From contig JAGVKY010000046.1 in the NCBI GenBank assembly GCA_020050175.1, positions 1 through 8,766 on the forward strand: 8,766 bases of DNA, given 5' to 3'. Source of the stretch: Parachlamydiales bacterium. GTDB lineage: Bacteria; Chlamydiota; Chlamydiia; Chlamydiales; JAJFMK01. Position 1 is the first letter of the stretch; each line of letters opens with the position of its first letter. The notes beneath the pieces are model-generated. The model did not search any database. It was given only the letters and a program-made list of their open reading frames with translations, and was not told where the DNA came from. A program made the position numbers and the translations under genes. Below are positions 1 through 6,538 of this stretch, one piece after another.

Positions 1-15
1 AAAGATTGTATACGA

Positions 16-36
16 ACTGGTCTTACCTTGACCAGT
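16..36. repeat. Inverted repeat overlapping the -35 box of the yicC operon
   Basis: ACTGGTC (16-22) and GACCAGT (30-36) are perfect reverse complements separated by 7 bases. The right arm overlaps the TTGACC -35 hexamer at 28-33. No T-run follows on either strand, so an intrinsic terminator is unlikely. A dimeric repressor or activator site is an inference from position and symmetry only. Inverted repeats of this size occur by chance a few times in a window this long. Confidence 0.4.
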
Positions 37-56
37 GACAAAAAAGAGTGTACTAT
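28..56 (+). promoter_or_regulatory. Sigma-70-type promoter for the yicC-gmk-rpoZ-metG operon
   Basis: TTGACC (28-33) matches the -35 consensus at 5 of 6 positions. TACTAT (51-56) matches the -10 consensus at 4 of 6. The spacer is 17 bases, the ideal length. Transcription would start near 62-64, leaving a leader of about 30 bases before the yicC start at 93. No comparably good promoter was noticed between the later plus-strand genes, which overlap or nearly touch, so this may drive the whole block through metG. Confidence 0.6.
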
Positions 57-92
57 CTCCCCACGTAACTCACTCGGAAACTTCACAATTTT

Positions 93-977
93 ATGATGCG
101 GAGCATGACCGCTTTTGGGAGAGGGGAGTCGTCTCGGGGTTTAGGAACAATCCACGTCGAGATCACATCTCTTAACCGAAAACATTTAGAAATTAAGATC
201 TCGTTGCCGAGTGAGCTTTCCCATTTTGAGAGCGATGTCCGTCATTGGATCGCCCCCCATTTAGGACGGGGAGGGGTTACCTTAAGATTTCATGTTTCCT
301 GGAATGGAAAACCGCCCCATGCCGCGAAACTAAACCGACCCTTGCTTGATCACTATATTGATGAGGGTAAAAAGTTTGAAAAAGAGACCAATCTAAAGTT
401 CCCAGAAACTTTTTGGGCAGAGTGGGCTTTAAAACAGCCGGGGATTCTGGTTGCTGGAGAGGAAGAAGATGAAGGAGAGCTTCGTCTCTTGTTAGAAGAG
501 GCGATTCAAGCCTCCCTTCGTCCCTTTTTGGAGATGAAAATCCGAGAAGGGAAGACTTTAGAAGAAGATTTGGCGAAGCGATTTGCCAAACTTTCAGATG
601 AAACAGAAAAGTTAGCCAAGGTGCAAACTCAACTAGTCCCTCGGATGAAAGAAAGGATAAAGGAGCTCTTGACTCCCTACTTTTCCGATTCGATTGAGCT
701 GGAAGAGAGAGTTCTAAGAGAAGTGGCCTTGTTGGCAGAGCGTTCTGACTTTACGGAAGAGATTATCCGACTAAAGTCCCATGTTGAACAGTGCCGAGGG
801 CTTTTAGTTTCTGCAGAAACGCAAGTGGGTAAGACCCTTGAGTTTCTTTTACAAGAGATGTTGAGAGAGATGAATACCATCGGGTCAAAAGCCCAAGAAC
901 TTGAGATCTCGAAAAGAGTCATTGAGATGAAGAGCGAGCTCGAAAAGATAAGGGAGCAGTTACAAAATGTTGAGTAG
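93..977 (+). CDS. yicC: YicC/YloC family endoribonuclease
   Basis: The 294-aa protein matches the YicC family over its full length (E. coli YicC is about 287 aa). Family hallmarks are SMTAFGRGE at residues 4-12, EITSLNRKHLEI at 23-34, the segment around residues 212-233 (LLAERSDFTEEIIRLKSH) and the DUF1732-type C-terminus at 246-268 with LEFLLQEM, NTIGSKA and nearby acidic residues. Family members are cytoplasmic endoribonucleases linked to RNA turnover and stationary-phase survival. The start at 93 is preferred because family members begin with a short run before R-S-M-T-A-F-G-R; the ribosome binding site is weak (GGAAA near 76-80). The last 11 bases overlap gmk. The order yicC-gmk-rpoZ is also known from Firmicutes (with remA between yicC and gmk), which supports the identification. 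Confidence 0.93.
   Translation: MMRSMTAFGRGESSRGLGTIHVEITSLNRKHLEIKISLPSELSHFESDVRHWIAPHLGRGGVTLRFHVSWNGKPPHAAKLNRPLLDHYIDEGKKFEKETNLKFPETFWAEWALKQPGILVAGEEEDEGELRLLLEEAIQASLRPFLEMKIREGKTLEEDLAKRFAKLSDETEKLAKVQTQLVPRMKERIKELLTPYFSDSIELEERVLREVALLAERSDFTEEIIRLKSHVEQCRGLLVSAETQVGKTLEFLLQEMLREMNTIGSKAQELEISKRVIEMKSELEKIREQLQNVE
950..956 (+). promoter_or_regulatory. Ribosome binding site of gmk, inside the yicC 3' end
   Basis: AAGGGAG lies 10 bases before the ATG at 967. It favours that start over the in-frame ATG at 994, which has no comparable site in front of it. Because it lies inside yicC, translation of the two genes is probably coupled. Confidence 0.55.
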
Positions 978-1584
978 CCTTCCGAAATTGCCTATGGGGC
1001 ATCTTTTTGTTTTAAGCGGTCCTGCTGGAGGCGGAAAAACGACACTTGTTGATCGTTTAACAAAGGAATTTCCTTATGTTAAAAAGAACGTCTCGTATAC
1101 AACGAGGCCGATCCGTCCAGGTGAAGTTCAAGGCGTCGATTACCATTTTGTTTCCAAAGATGTGTTTTTGGAGATGGTTAAAAGGGACGATTTTCTCGAA
1201 ACAGTTTCTCTTTTTGGCCACCTTTATGGGACCTCTAAAAAAGCGATTTTGGGGGAGCTGGAAAAAGGCTTTCACCTTATTTTAGTGATTGATGTCGAAG
1301 GGGCGCATAAAGTGCGAGAATTATTGGGGGCCCCCCTCATCTTTGTCTCACCTCCCTCCTTAGAGACACTCAAAAAACGGCTGAGCGGCCGCGGCAGTGA
1401 AAAAGGAAAAAGCATGGATCAACGTCTCCAAAGAGCCGTTTTTGAAATGGAGCAGGGCGAGAACCATTATGACTATCTCTTCGTTAATGACGAATTAGAA
1501 GTAGCCTACGAAATTTTTAAAAGTATTTTAGTTGCAGAGTTACACAAAAGGACACCATGGATAGAGACAAATACAGATCTTTAA
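967..1584 (+). CDS. gmk: Guanylate kinase (EC 2.7.4.8)
   Basis: This 205-aa protein phosphorylates GMP to GDP with ATP in the cytoplasm, an essential step in making GTP and dGTP. The P-loop is GPAGGGKTT at residues 18-26. The GMP-binding segment has SYTTRP at 43-48 followed by RPGEVQGVDY at 50-59. GHLYGTSK at 84-91, IDVEGA at 108-113, an arginine-rich lid region at 135-145 and YDYLFVND at 168-175 are all typical of the family. Length is normal. The P-loop has Gly-Gly where many homologues have Gly-Ser. It overlaps yicC by 11 bases and the omega-like gene by 28 bases. A GGGGGCCCCCC run at 1326-1336 encodes Gly-Ala-Pro in an otherwise ordinary stretch. Confidence 0.97.
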   Translation: MLSSLPKLPMGHLFVLSGPAGGGKTTLVDRLTKEFPYVKKNVSYTTRPIRPGEVQGVDYHFVSKDVFLEMVKRDDFLETVSLFGHLYGTSKKAILGELEKGFHLILVIDVEGAHKVRELLGAPLIFVSPPSLETLKKRLSGRGSEKGKSMDQRLQRAVFEMEQGENHYDYLFVNDELEVAYEIFKSILVAELHKRTPWIETNTDL

Positions 1585-1826
1585 CAAATGAACATTTCTT
1601 GAAGAGATTCAAGAGCCAGTTCGATATTGTCAATTACGCGATCAAAAGAGCTCAGGATATGGTCTTGTCGGGAAGAGAACCGATGGCTGCGTCTGACACA
1701 CAAAATGCTGCTTATCAGGTGCTAGCAGAAATCTCTTTAGGAAGAGATAGTTTTGATCTTTTCGACTCCTTCAATCTGGAAGATGAGGATGATGATGAGG
1801 ACGAAATCGAAGACAAAGAGGAATAG
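1557..1826 (+). CDS. rpoZ: RNA polymerase omega subunit-like protein
   Basis: The 89-aa product aligns by eye with bacterial omega. FDIVNYAIKRAQDM at residues 22-35 matches the E. coli segment FDLVLVAARRARQM. SGREPM (38-43) matches GGKDPL, and AAYQVLAEISLG (51-62) matches the helix with ALREIEEG. E. coli omega is 91 aa, so length fits. Omega helps assemble and stabilise RNA polymerase by holding the beta-prime subunit. Position straight after gmk is the common bacterial arrangement and supports the call. The C-terminus (74-89) is an almost purely acidic tail encoded by a GAT/GAG/GAC-rich run. The start follows AAAAGGA (1546-1552) by 4 bases and lies 28 bases inside gmk. The C. trachomatis gene in this position (CT031) has usually been listed as hypothetical, so the name is an inference from motif and synteny. 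Confidence 0.82.
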   Translation: MDRDKYRSLTNEHFLKRFKSQFDIVNYAIKRAQDMVLSGREPMAASDTQNAAYQVLAEISLGRDSFDLFDSFNLEDEDDDEDEIEDKEE

Positions 1827-1832
1827 AAAGAA

Positions 1833-2405
1833 GTGGGCACCTTAGCTCTTGTTCTTTTTTTAATTTTATTTTGTTTAGCAGGGATCATTGTTATTGAACG
1901 TCTCATGTCGGGGCGTTTTGTCTATCCCAAAAGTCCCTATACCGGACTACCCCTTCGCCCTGCTGAGGGTCTTCCTTTTAATGCTAAAAAGAAGGTCTAC
2001 GAGTTTTTAGAAGCTCTTAACAGCTACGATAACCGCCCCTTTCGATTCAAAAAGGCAGCTTTCTGCCGCGAGACAGGGAGAATTTTCCCTGACTGCGTTA
2101 ACTGGCGTGGGAAGATGAAACTTGACTGGAGTTTTCTCCAAAAAAGATGCAAAGGGCAATGGATATCCTGGGGAAGTCTCTCTGAAGAACTCAAACGGAG
2201 AGTGAAAGAACGTCACTCAACGATGGAGGGATTTCAGACAGAAGAGAGCTCTTCGCAACCTTCTCCTCGAAGTGTTGAGCCCTACTTTTGCTATTTAAGA
2301 CCCGGACCTCTCTATGTCGATTTAAATAAAATGACACTGATGGGGTGGAAAAGCATTTCAGGCACCGAAATCGAACTTCTTATTGTTCAAAACCCAGATC
2401 GTTAA
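1833..2405 (+). CDS. Membrane-anchored protein of unknown function
   Basis: I do not recognise this 190-aa protein. Residues 2-22 form one strongly hydrophobic helix, followed by a basic and polar region, which fits a single N-terminal membrane anchor or uncleaved signal. The soluble part has two blocks, roughly residues 30-128 and 148-190, joined by a Ser/Gln/Pro-rich linker at 131-147. Cysteines at 78 and 88 (FCRETGRIFPDC), 106 and 153 could bind metal or form disulfides. The end (PGPLYVDLNKMTLMGWKSI and beyond) looks structured and conserved. The start is GTG at 1833; AGAGGAA at 1817-1823, inside the end of rpoZ, is the best ribosome binding site. The TAA stop directly abuts the metG ATG with no spacer, so translation is probably coupled. 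A fixed place between rpoZ and metG suggests a housekeeping role, but no function is claimed. Confidence 0.75.
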   Translation: MGTLALVLFLILFCLAGIIVIERLMSGRFVYPKSPYTGLPLRPAEGLPFNAKKKVYEFLEALNSYDNRPFRFKKAAFCRETGRIFPDCVNWRGKMKLDWSFLQKRCKGQWISWGSLSEELKRRVKERHSTMEGFQTEESSSQPSPRSVEPYFCYLRPGPLYVDLNKMTLMGWKSISGTEIELLIVQNPDR

Positions 2406-4439
2406 ATGCAAAAAGTCCTCATCACCTCTGCTCTTCCGTATGCGAATGGCATCCTCCATTTTGGCCATATGGCGGGCGCCTATCTACCTGCTGATATTGC
2501 AGCGAGATATCAAAGGATGAAGGGACGTGATGTGCACTACGTTTCAGGCTCTGATGAATATGGCGTAGCCATCACCTTAAGTGCTGAACTTGCTGGACGT
2601 ACTCCCAAAGAGCAAGCAGAGCTTTTTCATAAGGCTAACCTTGACCTTTTTCTAAAGCTCAATTTCTCTTTTGATCACTACTCAAGAACAACTTGGGAAG
2701 GTCATCAAGAGCCAGTTCAGCAGTTCTTTTTAGAGCTTCTAAATAACGGGTGGATTGAACCTAAAATCACCGAGCAGCTCTATTCTGAGACAGAAATGCG
2801 TTTTTTAGCTGATCGGTATGTCGTTGGAACTTGTCCAAAATGTGGTTACGCAGAAGCAAGAGGGGACGAATGCCCCTCTTGCGGTTCAAGCTTTGACGCC
2901 CTTGATTTGAAAAATCCCCGTTCTAAGATCACTGGTTCACCCCTCGTCAAAAAAGAGACCAAACATTGGTTTCTTCTCTTGGATAAGTTTAAGCCTAAGC
3001 TCCAGGCATGGCTAGAAACAAAAAAGCACTGGAAGCCCAATGTGCTCCATTTTGCTCAAGAGTACATTGAAGGGCTAAAACCTCGTTCTATCACGCGAGA
3101 CATGTCTTGGGGTATTCCTGTCCCTCTAGAAGAAGCTGAGGGTAAAGTCCTCTATGTCTGGTTTGATGCACCTATTGGCTATATGACAGCCTCAATGGAG
3201 TGGTCTAAAAAAATTGGACGTCCTGAACGATGGAAAGATTACTGGCTTGATCCGAATGTCAAACTGATCCATTTCATTGGAAAAGATAACATCCCTTTCC
3301 ATGCAGTCACTTTTCCTGCCATGGTGATGGGACAAAACCTCCCACTCAAACTTGTTGATGAGTTGCCTGCCAACGAATTTCTCAATTTAGAAGGGAAAAA
3401 GTTTAGCAAATCGGAAGGGTGGTCGATTGATCTGTCAGACTTTTTAACACGTTATACAGCGGATCAAATCCGTTATGGTCTTGCAGCCATGGCGCCAGAG
3501 ACAGCTGACGCTGAATTTACTTTTAAAGAGTTCCAGAATCGTTGTAACAGCGAACTGGTAGGGAAATTTGGGAATTTTATCCATCGAACCCTCTCCTTTC
3601 TCCAGGCTAATTTCCAAGGGGTCACACCACCTCAAGGAAATCTAGATGAAGATGACAAAAACTTCATCTCCGACCTGAAAAAGTATTTTGTTGAAGCTGA
3701 AGAGGCTTATGAGACCTTCCGTCTCCGCAAGGTCGTGCAGGTCTTAATGGAGATCTCTCAGCGAGCTAATGTCTACTTTGATCATAAAAAGCCTTGGGCT
3801 CTAAAAAAAGATCCTTCTAAAAAAGAAGAGCTAGAAACAACTCTCTATCTCTGCATTCAAGCGATCCAGCTATTAGCTGTTGTTGCCTCCCCTCTGATCC
3901 CTGAAACATCTTCCAAAATCTTCTCCTTTCTAGGGATCGAATCCCTAAAATGGGATGATGCCTTTGCCCCTCTGCACCATCGTCCTCTCCCTTCTCCAAC
4001 GACACTCTTTCGCAAAATAGAAGATGAAGAAATAGAGAAAGAGATTCAAAACCTTCACAAGCTCAGCCAAAAACATCAAATGCAAGAATCAACCCAAGAA
4101 CAAACCTTCCTCCCTCTCAAGCCAGAAATTTCCATTGATGATGTCGATCGTCTAGATCTTCGTGTCGCCCAAATCATCTCAGCTGAAAGAGTTCCAAAAA
4201 GCAAAAAGCTGCTCAAACTGCAAGTTGACCTTGGCTTCGAAAAAAGACAAATCGTAGCTGGGATTGGCCACGCCATCGATCCTGACACACTCCCTGGCAA
4301 ACGTGTAGTCATCATCGCCAACCTCAAGCCTGCCACCCTCATGGGAGTCGAAAGTCAAGGGATGATCCTCGCTGGCGGCATCGACACTCTCGAAATCCCC
4401 AGCCTCACCCTCCTCCCTCCCGGCCTCCCCGTGAAATGA
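2406..4439 (+). CDS. metG: Methionyl-tRNA synthetase (EC 6.1.1.10) with C-terminal tRNA-binding domain
   Basis: This 677-aa enzyme charges tRNA-Met, including initiator tRNA, using ATP. It is a class I synthetase: HFGH at residues 18-21 is the HIGH motif and KFSKS at 332-336 the KMSKS motif. Cys143, Cys146, Cys156 and Cys159 form a zinc knuckle in the connective domain. An alpha-helical anticodon-binding domain follows (about 375-540), then a polar linker rich in Glu and Gln. An EMAPII/Trbp111-like OB-fold domain starts near 578 (RLDLRVAQI) and runs to the end; it aids dimerisation and tRNA binding. Length is the same as E. coli MetG. There is no clear ribosome binding site in front of the ATG, which abuts the previous stop codon. 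Codon use becomes strongly C-rich towards the 3' end, unlike the G-rich upstream genes. The stop overlaps the next ATG as ATGA. Confidence 0.97.
   Translation: MQKVLITSALPYANGILHFGHMAGAYLPADIAARYQRMKGRDVHYVSGSDEYGVAITLSAELAGRTPKEQAELFHKANLDLFLKLNFSFDHYSRTTWEGHQEPVQQFFLELLNNGWIEPKITEQLYSETEMRFLADRYVVGTCPKCGYAEARGDECPSCGSSFDALDLKNPRSKITGSPLVKKETKHWFLLLDKFKPKLQAWLETKKHWKPNVLHFAQEYIEGLKPRSITRDMSWGIPVPLEEAEGKVLYVWFDAPIGYMTASMEWSKKIGRPERWKDYWLDPNVKLIHFIGKDNIPFHAVTFPAMVMGQNLPLKLVDELPANEFLNLEGKKFSKSEGWSIDLSDFLTRYTADQIRYGLAAMAPETADAEFTFKEFQNRCNSELVGKFGNFIHRTLSFLQANFQGVTPPQGNLDEDDKNFISDLKKYFVEAEEAYETFRLRKVVQVLMEISQRANVYFDHKKPWALKKDPSKKEELETTLYLCIQAIQLLAVVASPLIPETSSKIFSFLGIESLKWDDAFAPLHHRPLPSPTTLFRKIEDEEIEKEIQNLHKLSQKHQMQESTQEQTFLPLKPEISIDDVDRLDLRVAQIISAERVPKSKKLLKLQVDLGFEKRQIVAGIGHAIDPDTLPGKRVVIIANLKPATLMGVESQGMILAGGIDTLEIPSLTLLPPGLPVK
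2856..2882. repeat. Perfect 10-bp hairpin inside metG (zinc-knuckle codons)
   Basis: GCAAGAGGGG (2856-2865) and CCCCTCTTGC (2873-2882) are perfect reverse complements with a 7-base loop. Seven of ten pairs are G-C. It covers the codons for residues 151-159, between and including the second pair of zinc-binding cysteines. There is no T-run on either side, so it is not an intrinsic terminator. Confidence 0.7.
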
Positions 4440-4829
4440 AAAGAATCTTCATGATCGCAGGGCCCAATGGGTCAGGGAAAACGACCATCGCAAAATCTCT
4501 CATTCCTGATCTTCCGATGGTCTATGAGTTCCTCAATGCTGATGAGATTGCTAAAGGGCTTGCCCCCTTGCATCCTGAAAAAATGTCATTAACTGCTAGC
4601 AGTTGCGCAGGGTGGTCATGATATTCCCAAAGATGTAATCAAAAGAAGATATGTCTCAGGAATAAGAAACTTGCTTCAAAGTTATCTCTCTATCGCAGAT
4701 ACAGCGCTTATAGTAGATAATTCATTAGACGAAGGAGGAAGGTTGATTGCTCGAAAAAATCTTGGTAATTCTTTAGAGATTCACAATAAGACTGTTTGGG
4801 AAGAGATGCAAAAGGTGGCTCATGGGTAA
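4436..4829 (+). pseudogene. Zeta-toxin-family P-loop ATPase, internally deleted and frameshifted
   Basis: The first part (4436 to about 4590) encodes an intact N-terminus with the P-loop GPNGSGKTT at residues 9-17 and NADEIAKGL at 34-42, typical of the predicted ABC-type ATPase/zeta toxin family (COG4185-like). That frame stops at 4619-4621. The family's C-terminal part continues in another frame from about 4602 to a stop at 4827-4829: VAQGGHDIPKDVIKRRY, then VDNSLDEGG and a helical tail. In complete relatives about 70-80 residues lie between these blocks, including the part around the F-E-T-T-L motif; here they are missing. An in-frame TAA at 4590-4592 blocks the second frame upstream of the join. 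The gene starts by ATGA overlap with metG and ends 8 bases into the antitoxin-like gene. GC is about 45-48% in the first part (4441-4560) but 35-38% in 4681-4800, so the halves may differ in origin. Confidence 0.82.
4591..4604. repeat. 14-bp perfect palindrome at the toxin deletion junction
   Basis: AACTGCTAGCAGTT is identical to its reverse complement over all 14 bases. It lies exactly where the N-terminal and C-terminal parts of the broken toxin gene meet. About 0.5 such palindromes are expected by chance in 8.8 kb, so the position, not the palindrome alone, is what makes it notable. Confidence 0.7.
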
Positions 4830-5037
4830 ATCAAACGCGATAGATATTCTTGAGATCATGTTAGCTGCTCAAGAGAAGAGCTACGAAATTGCATTTGAGA
4901 CAGCAGTACGTACTGGGACAGCTCTTATCTTCAATCAAAATGGCAAGATTGTAGAAATTAAACCTCCTTTTAAATACGTGATGGTCCCCATCGAATCTGC
5001 AAAAAAGACCCAAAAAACACCCCGCAAGAAAAAATAA
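4822..5037 (+). CDS. Small antitoxin-like protein paired with the broken zeta-type toxin
   Basis: This 71-aa protein has a predicted helical N-terminus (residues 5-28), then a compact segment with TAVRTGTALIF and NGKIVEIKP (about 28-49), and ends in a basic Lys-rich tail (60-71). Short proteins with a similar A-x-x-T-G-T...G-K-x-V-E-I-x-P pattern are, as far as I recall, encoded next to COG4185-type ATPases, so it is probably the toxin's partner. The start at 4822 overlaps the toxin reading frame by 8 bases (4822-4829), and AAAGG at 4811-4815 gives a reasonable ribosome binding site. It is intact although the toxin is not. The basic tail could bind DNA or RNA. The antitoxin function is an inference from context. 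Confidence 0.65.
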   Translation: MGKSNAIDILEIMLAAQEKSYEIAFETAVRTGTALIFNQNGKIVEIKPPFKYVMVPIESAKKTQKTPRKKK

Positions 5038-5043
5038 ATCTTT

Positions 5044-6537
5044 CTATTTTGATGGTGGTCCGGAGGCGCGGAGGGTGATGCGTGCCATTTGACCGGGGAT
5101 GTAGTGGTAGGGGATGATCGATTGGTCGATCAATCGGACTTTGTTGGGATCAGCGCCGTTGATGACGGCTTTCTCGATGGCCGCTCTTCGAAGTTCCTCT
5201 AAAACATGATCTCTTTTCTCTAGAGAGACAACTTTGTCGATCGATCCTGAAATTTCTGAGAGAGCAGCGCCGTAAGCATTAGCCACTCCGAAATCTTGGG
5301 GGATGACAAAGTGTGTTAACCACTCTTTGGGAAAGAGGGAGGCTCCTCCACCCACTAGGATGAGGGGGAGGTTAGGATCGACCGTTCGAGCGGCATTGAG
5401 GGTTTTTTCCAGTGTTAAAAAAGCTTGGCGTAGGATGGCTTTAGCATCCTTTGGAGAAAAAGTGATTTTCCCCACATCAGCTCCCGGAATTGTAACTGTC
5501 TTTGTGGCTATGGCGAGGTCTGTTAAGGTGAGTTGAGACCCTCCAAATGCCTGTGCTTGTGAAAGGAGCTCTCGAGCCACACTTTCGGGGCCAATCTGCT
5601 CTCCTTTGATGATGCTTCCCCCTCCTAAAGCAATGGAGAGAACGTCTGGCATGGCAAAGTTTAGACGGACTCCTCCTATATCTGAGCTTTGGAGGCTCCT
5701 CTTTGGAAATCCTTGCAGAATGACTCCCATATCAGTCGACGTACCTCCTATGTCAATAATGATCCCATTATCATAACCTGCCAGGCGAGCACCTCCTCTA
5801 AATGAATTCGTAGGACCCGCTGAAATTGTCAAAATAGGGGCTTCAATAGCTTTTTCAAGTGGAATGACACTTCCATCATTCTGCGTCAGAAACAAGGGAA
5901 TAGAGGGACTAACAGATTTTAAATCTGAAAATCCTTTGGCCATTACCTTTTTGAGGGCAACATTGAGGATAGTCGAGTTTTCTCTCTCTATAAATCCAAT
6001 GCCACCAAGATCAGAAGAGATCGAATAAGGCATTTCTCCTGCCTCTTCCGCGGCCATTTGTTCTTGTTCACGGTTAAGAGGGGAAAAAACGCCAACGATG
6101 GCAATCCCTTCTGCCCCTTGGTTTTTTAACCTTCGAATAGCTTCATTAGCCTCTTTTCGATTGAAGGGGGTAATTTCCCTCCCATCACATTCAAAGCCTC
6201 CGTTGATCGTTTCACAGCCGGCAATGACCTTTGTTTTAAGAGCAAGAGGCCAACCGTATCCCGAGGGGAGAGAGTCGGGCTTTTGTCCTGCGATCCTTAG
6301 GATGCCCACTTTATAGAGATCTTTCCCTTCCAAAATGGCATTCGTCGCTTGTGTTGTTCCTAAGATGATAGCGCGGACCTCTGGATGATCTTTTAAAAGA
6401 TATTGAAGGCACATTTTGAAGCCCACACTCACATCTGGAGTAGTAGGGACCTTGATTTTGGCTTTGATTTTCTGATTGTGATCGATGAGCACACCGTCTG
6501 TGTTTGTCCCGCCGATATCTATTCCAATGATCTCCAT
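5044..6537 (-). CDS. Hydantoinase/oxoprolinase family protein (HyuA-like, short form)
   Basis: From the ATG at 6537 the product is 497 aa. It has the two phosphate-binding signatures of the actin-like ATPase fold used by this family: DIGGTNTDG at residues 7-15 and DIGGTSTDMG at 262-271. Other family marks are GTTQATNA at 60-67, ENSTILNVAL at 186-195, SAGPTNSFRGG at 239-249, ALGGGS near 303 and LVGGGASLFP near 394. Family members open hydantoin or 5-oxoproline rings with ATP. The length is about 500 aa rather than the roughly 680 aa of classic HyuA, which fits the type found beside DUF917 genes. No HyuB partner is seen. The reading frame runs on to 6609 inside the preceding gene, but the motif start and the 1-base gap after the DUF917 stop (6539) favour 6537. 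No strong ribosome binding site is visible, so coupling is likely. The substrate is not known. Confidence 0.88.
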   Translation of the reverse strand: MEIIGIDIGGTNTDGVLIDHNQKIKAKIKVPTTPDVSVGFKMCLQYLLKDHPEVRAIILGTTQATNAILEGKDLYKVGILRIAGQKPDSLPSGYGWPLALKTKVIAGCETINGGFECDGREITPFNRKEANEAIRRLKNQGAEGIAIVGVFSPLNREQEQMAAEEAGEMPYSISSDLGGIGFIERENSTILNVALKKVMAKGFSDLKSVSPSIPLFLTQNDGSVIPLEKAIEAPILTISAGPTNSFRGGARLAGYDNGIIIDIGGTSTDMGVILQGFPKRSLQSSDIGGVRLNFAMPDVLSIALGGGSIIKGEQIGPESVARELLSQAQAFGGSQLTLTDLAIATKTVTIPGADVGKITFSPKDAKAILRQAFLTLEKTLNAARTVDPNLPLILVGGGASLFPKEWLTHFVIPQDFGVANAYGAALSEISGSIDKVVSLEKRDHVLEELRRAAIEKAVINGADPNKVRLIDQSIIPYHYIPGQMARITLRASGPPSK

Positions 6538-6538
6538 A

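Noticed and set aside
1786..1825. GAT/GAG/GAC-rich stretch as a tandem repeat
   Set aside because: It has no fixed unit; it simply encodes the acidic tail of the omega-like protein.
5031..5050. Possible bidirectional terminator between the convergent genes
   Set aside because: The stem is only six A/T pairs (AAAATA with TATTTT) and much too weak to be called an intrinsic terminator.
5119..5136. CGATTG / CAATCG hairpin near the hydantoinase 3' end
   Set aside because: Six-bp stem in a stretch full of GATC/TCGA repeats; explained by chance and codon use.
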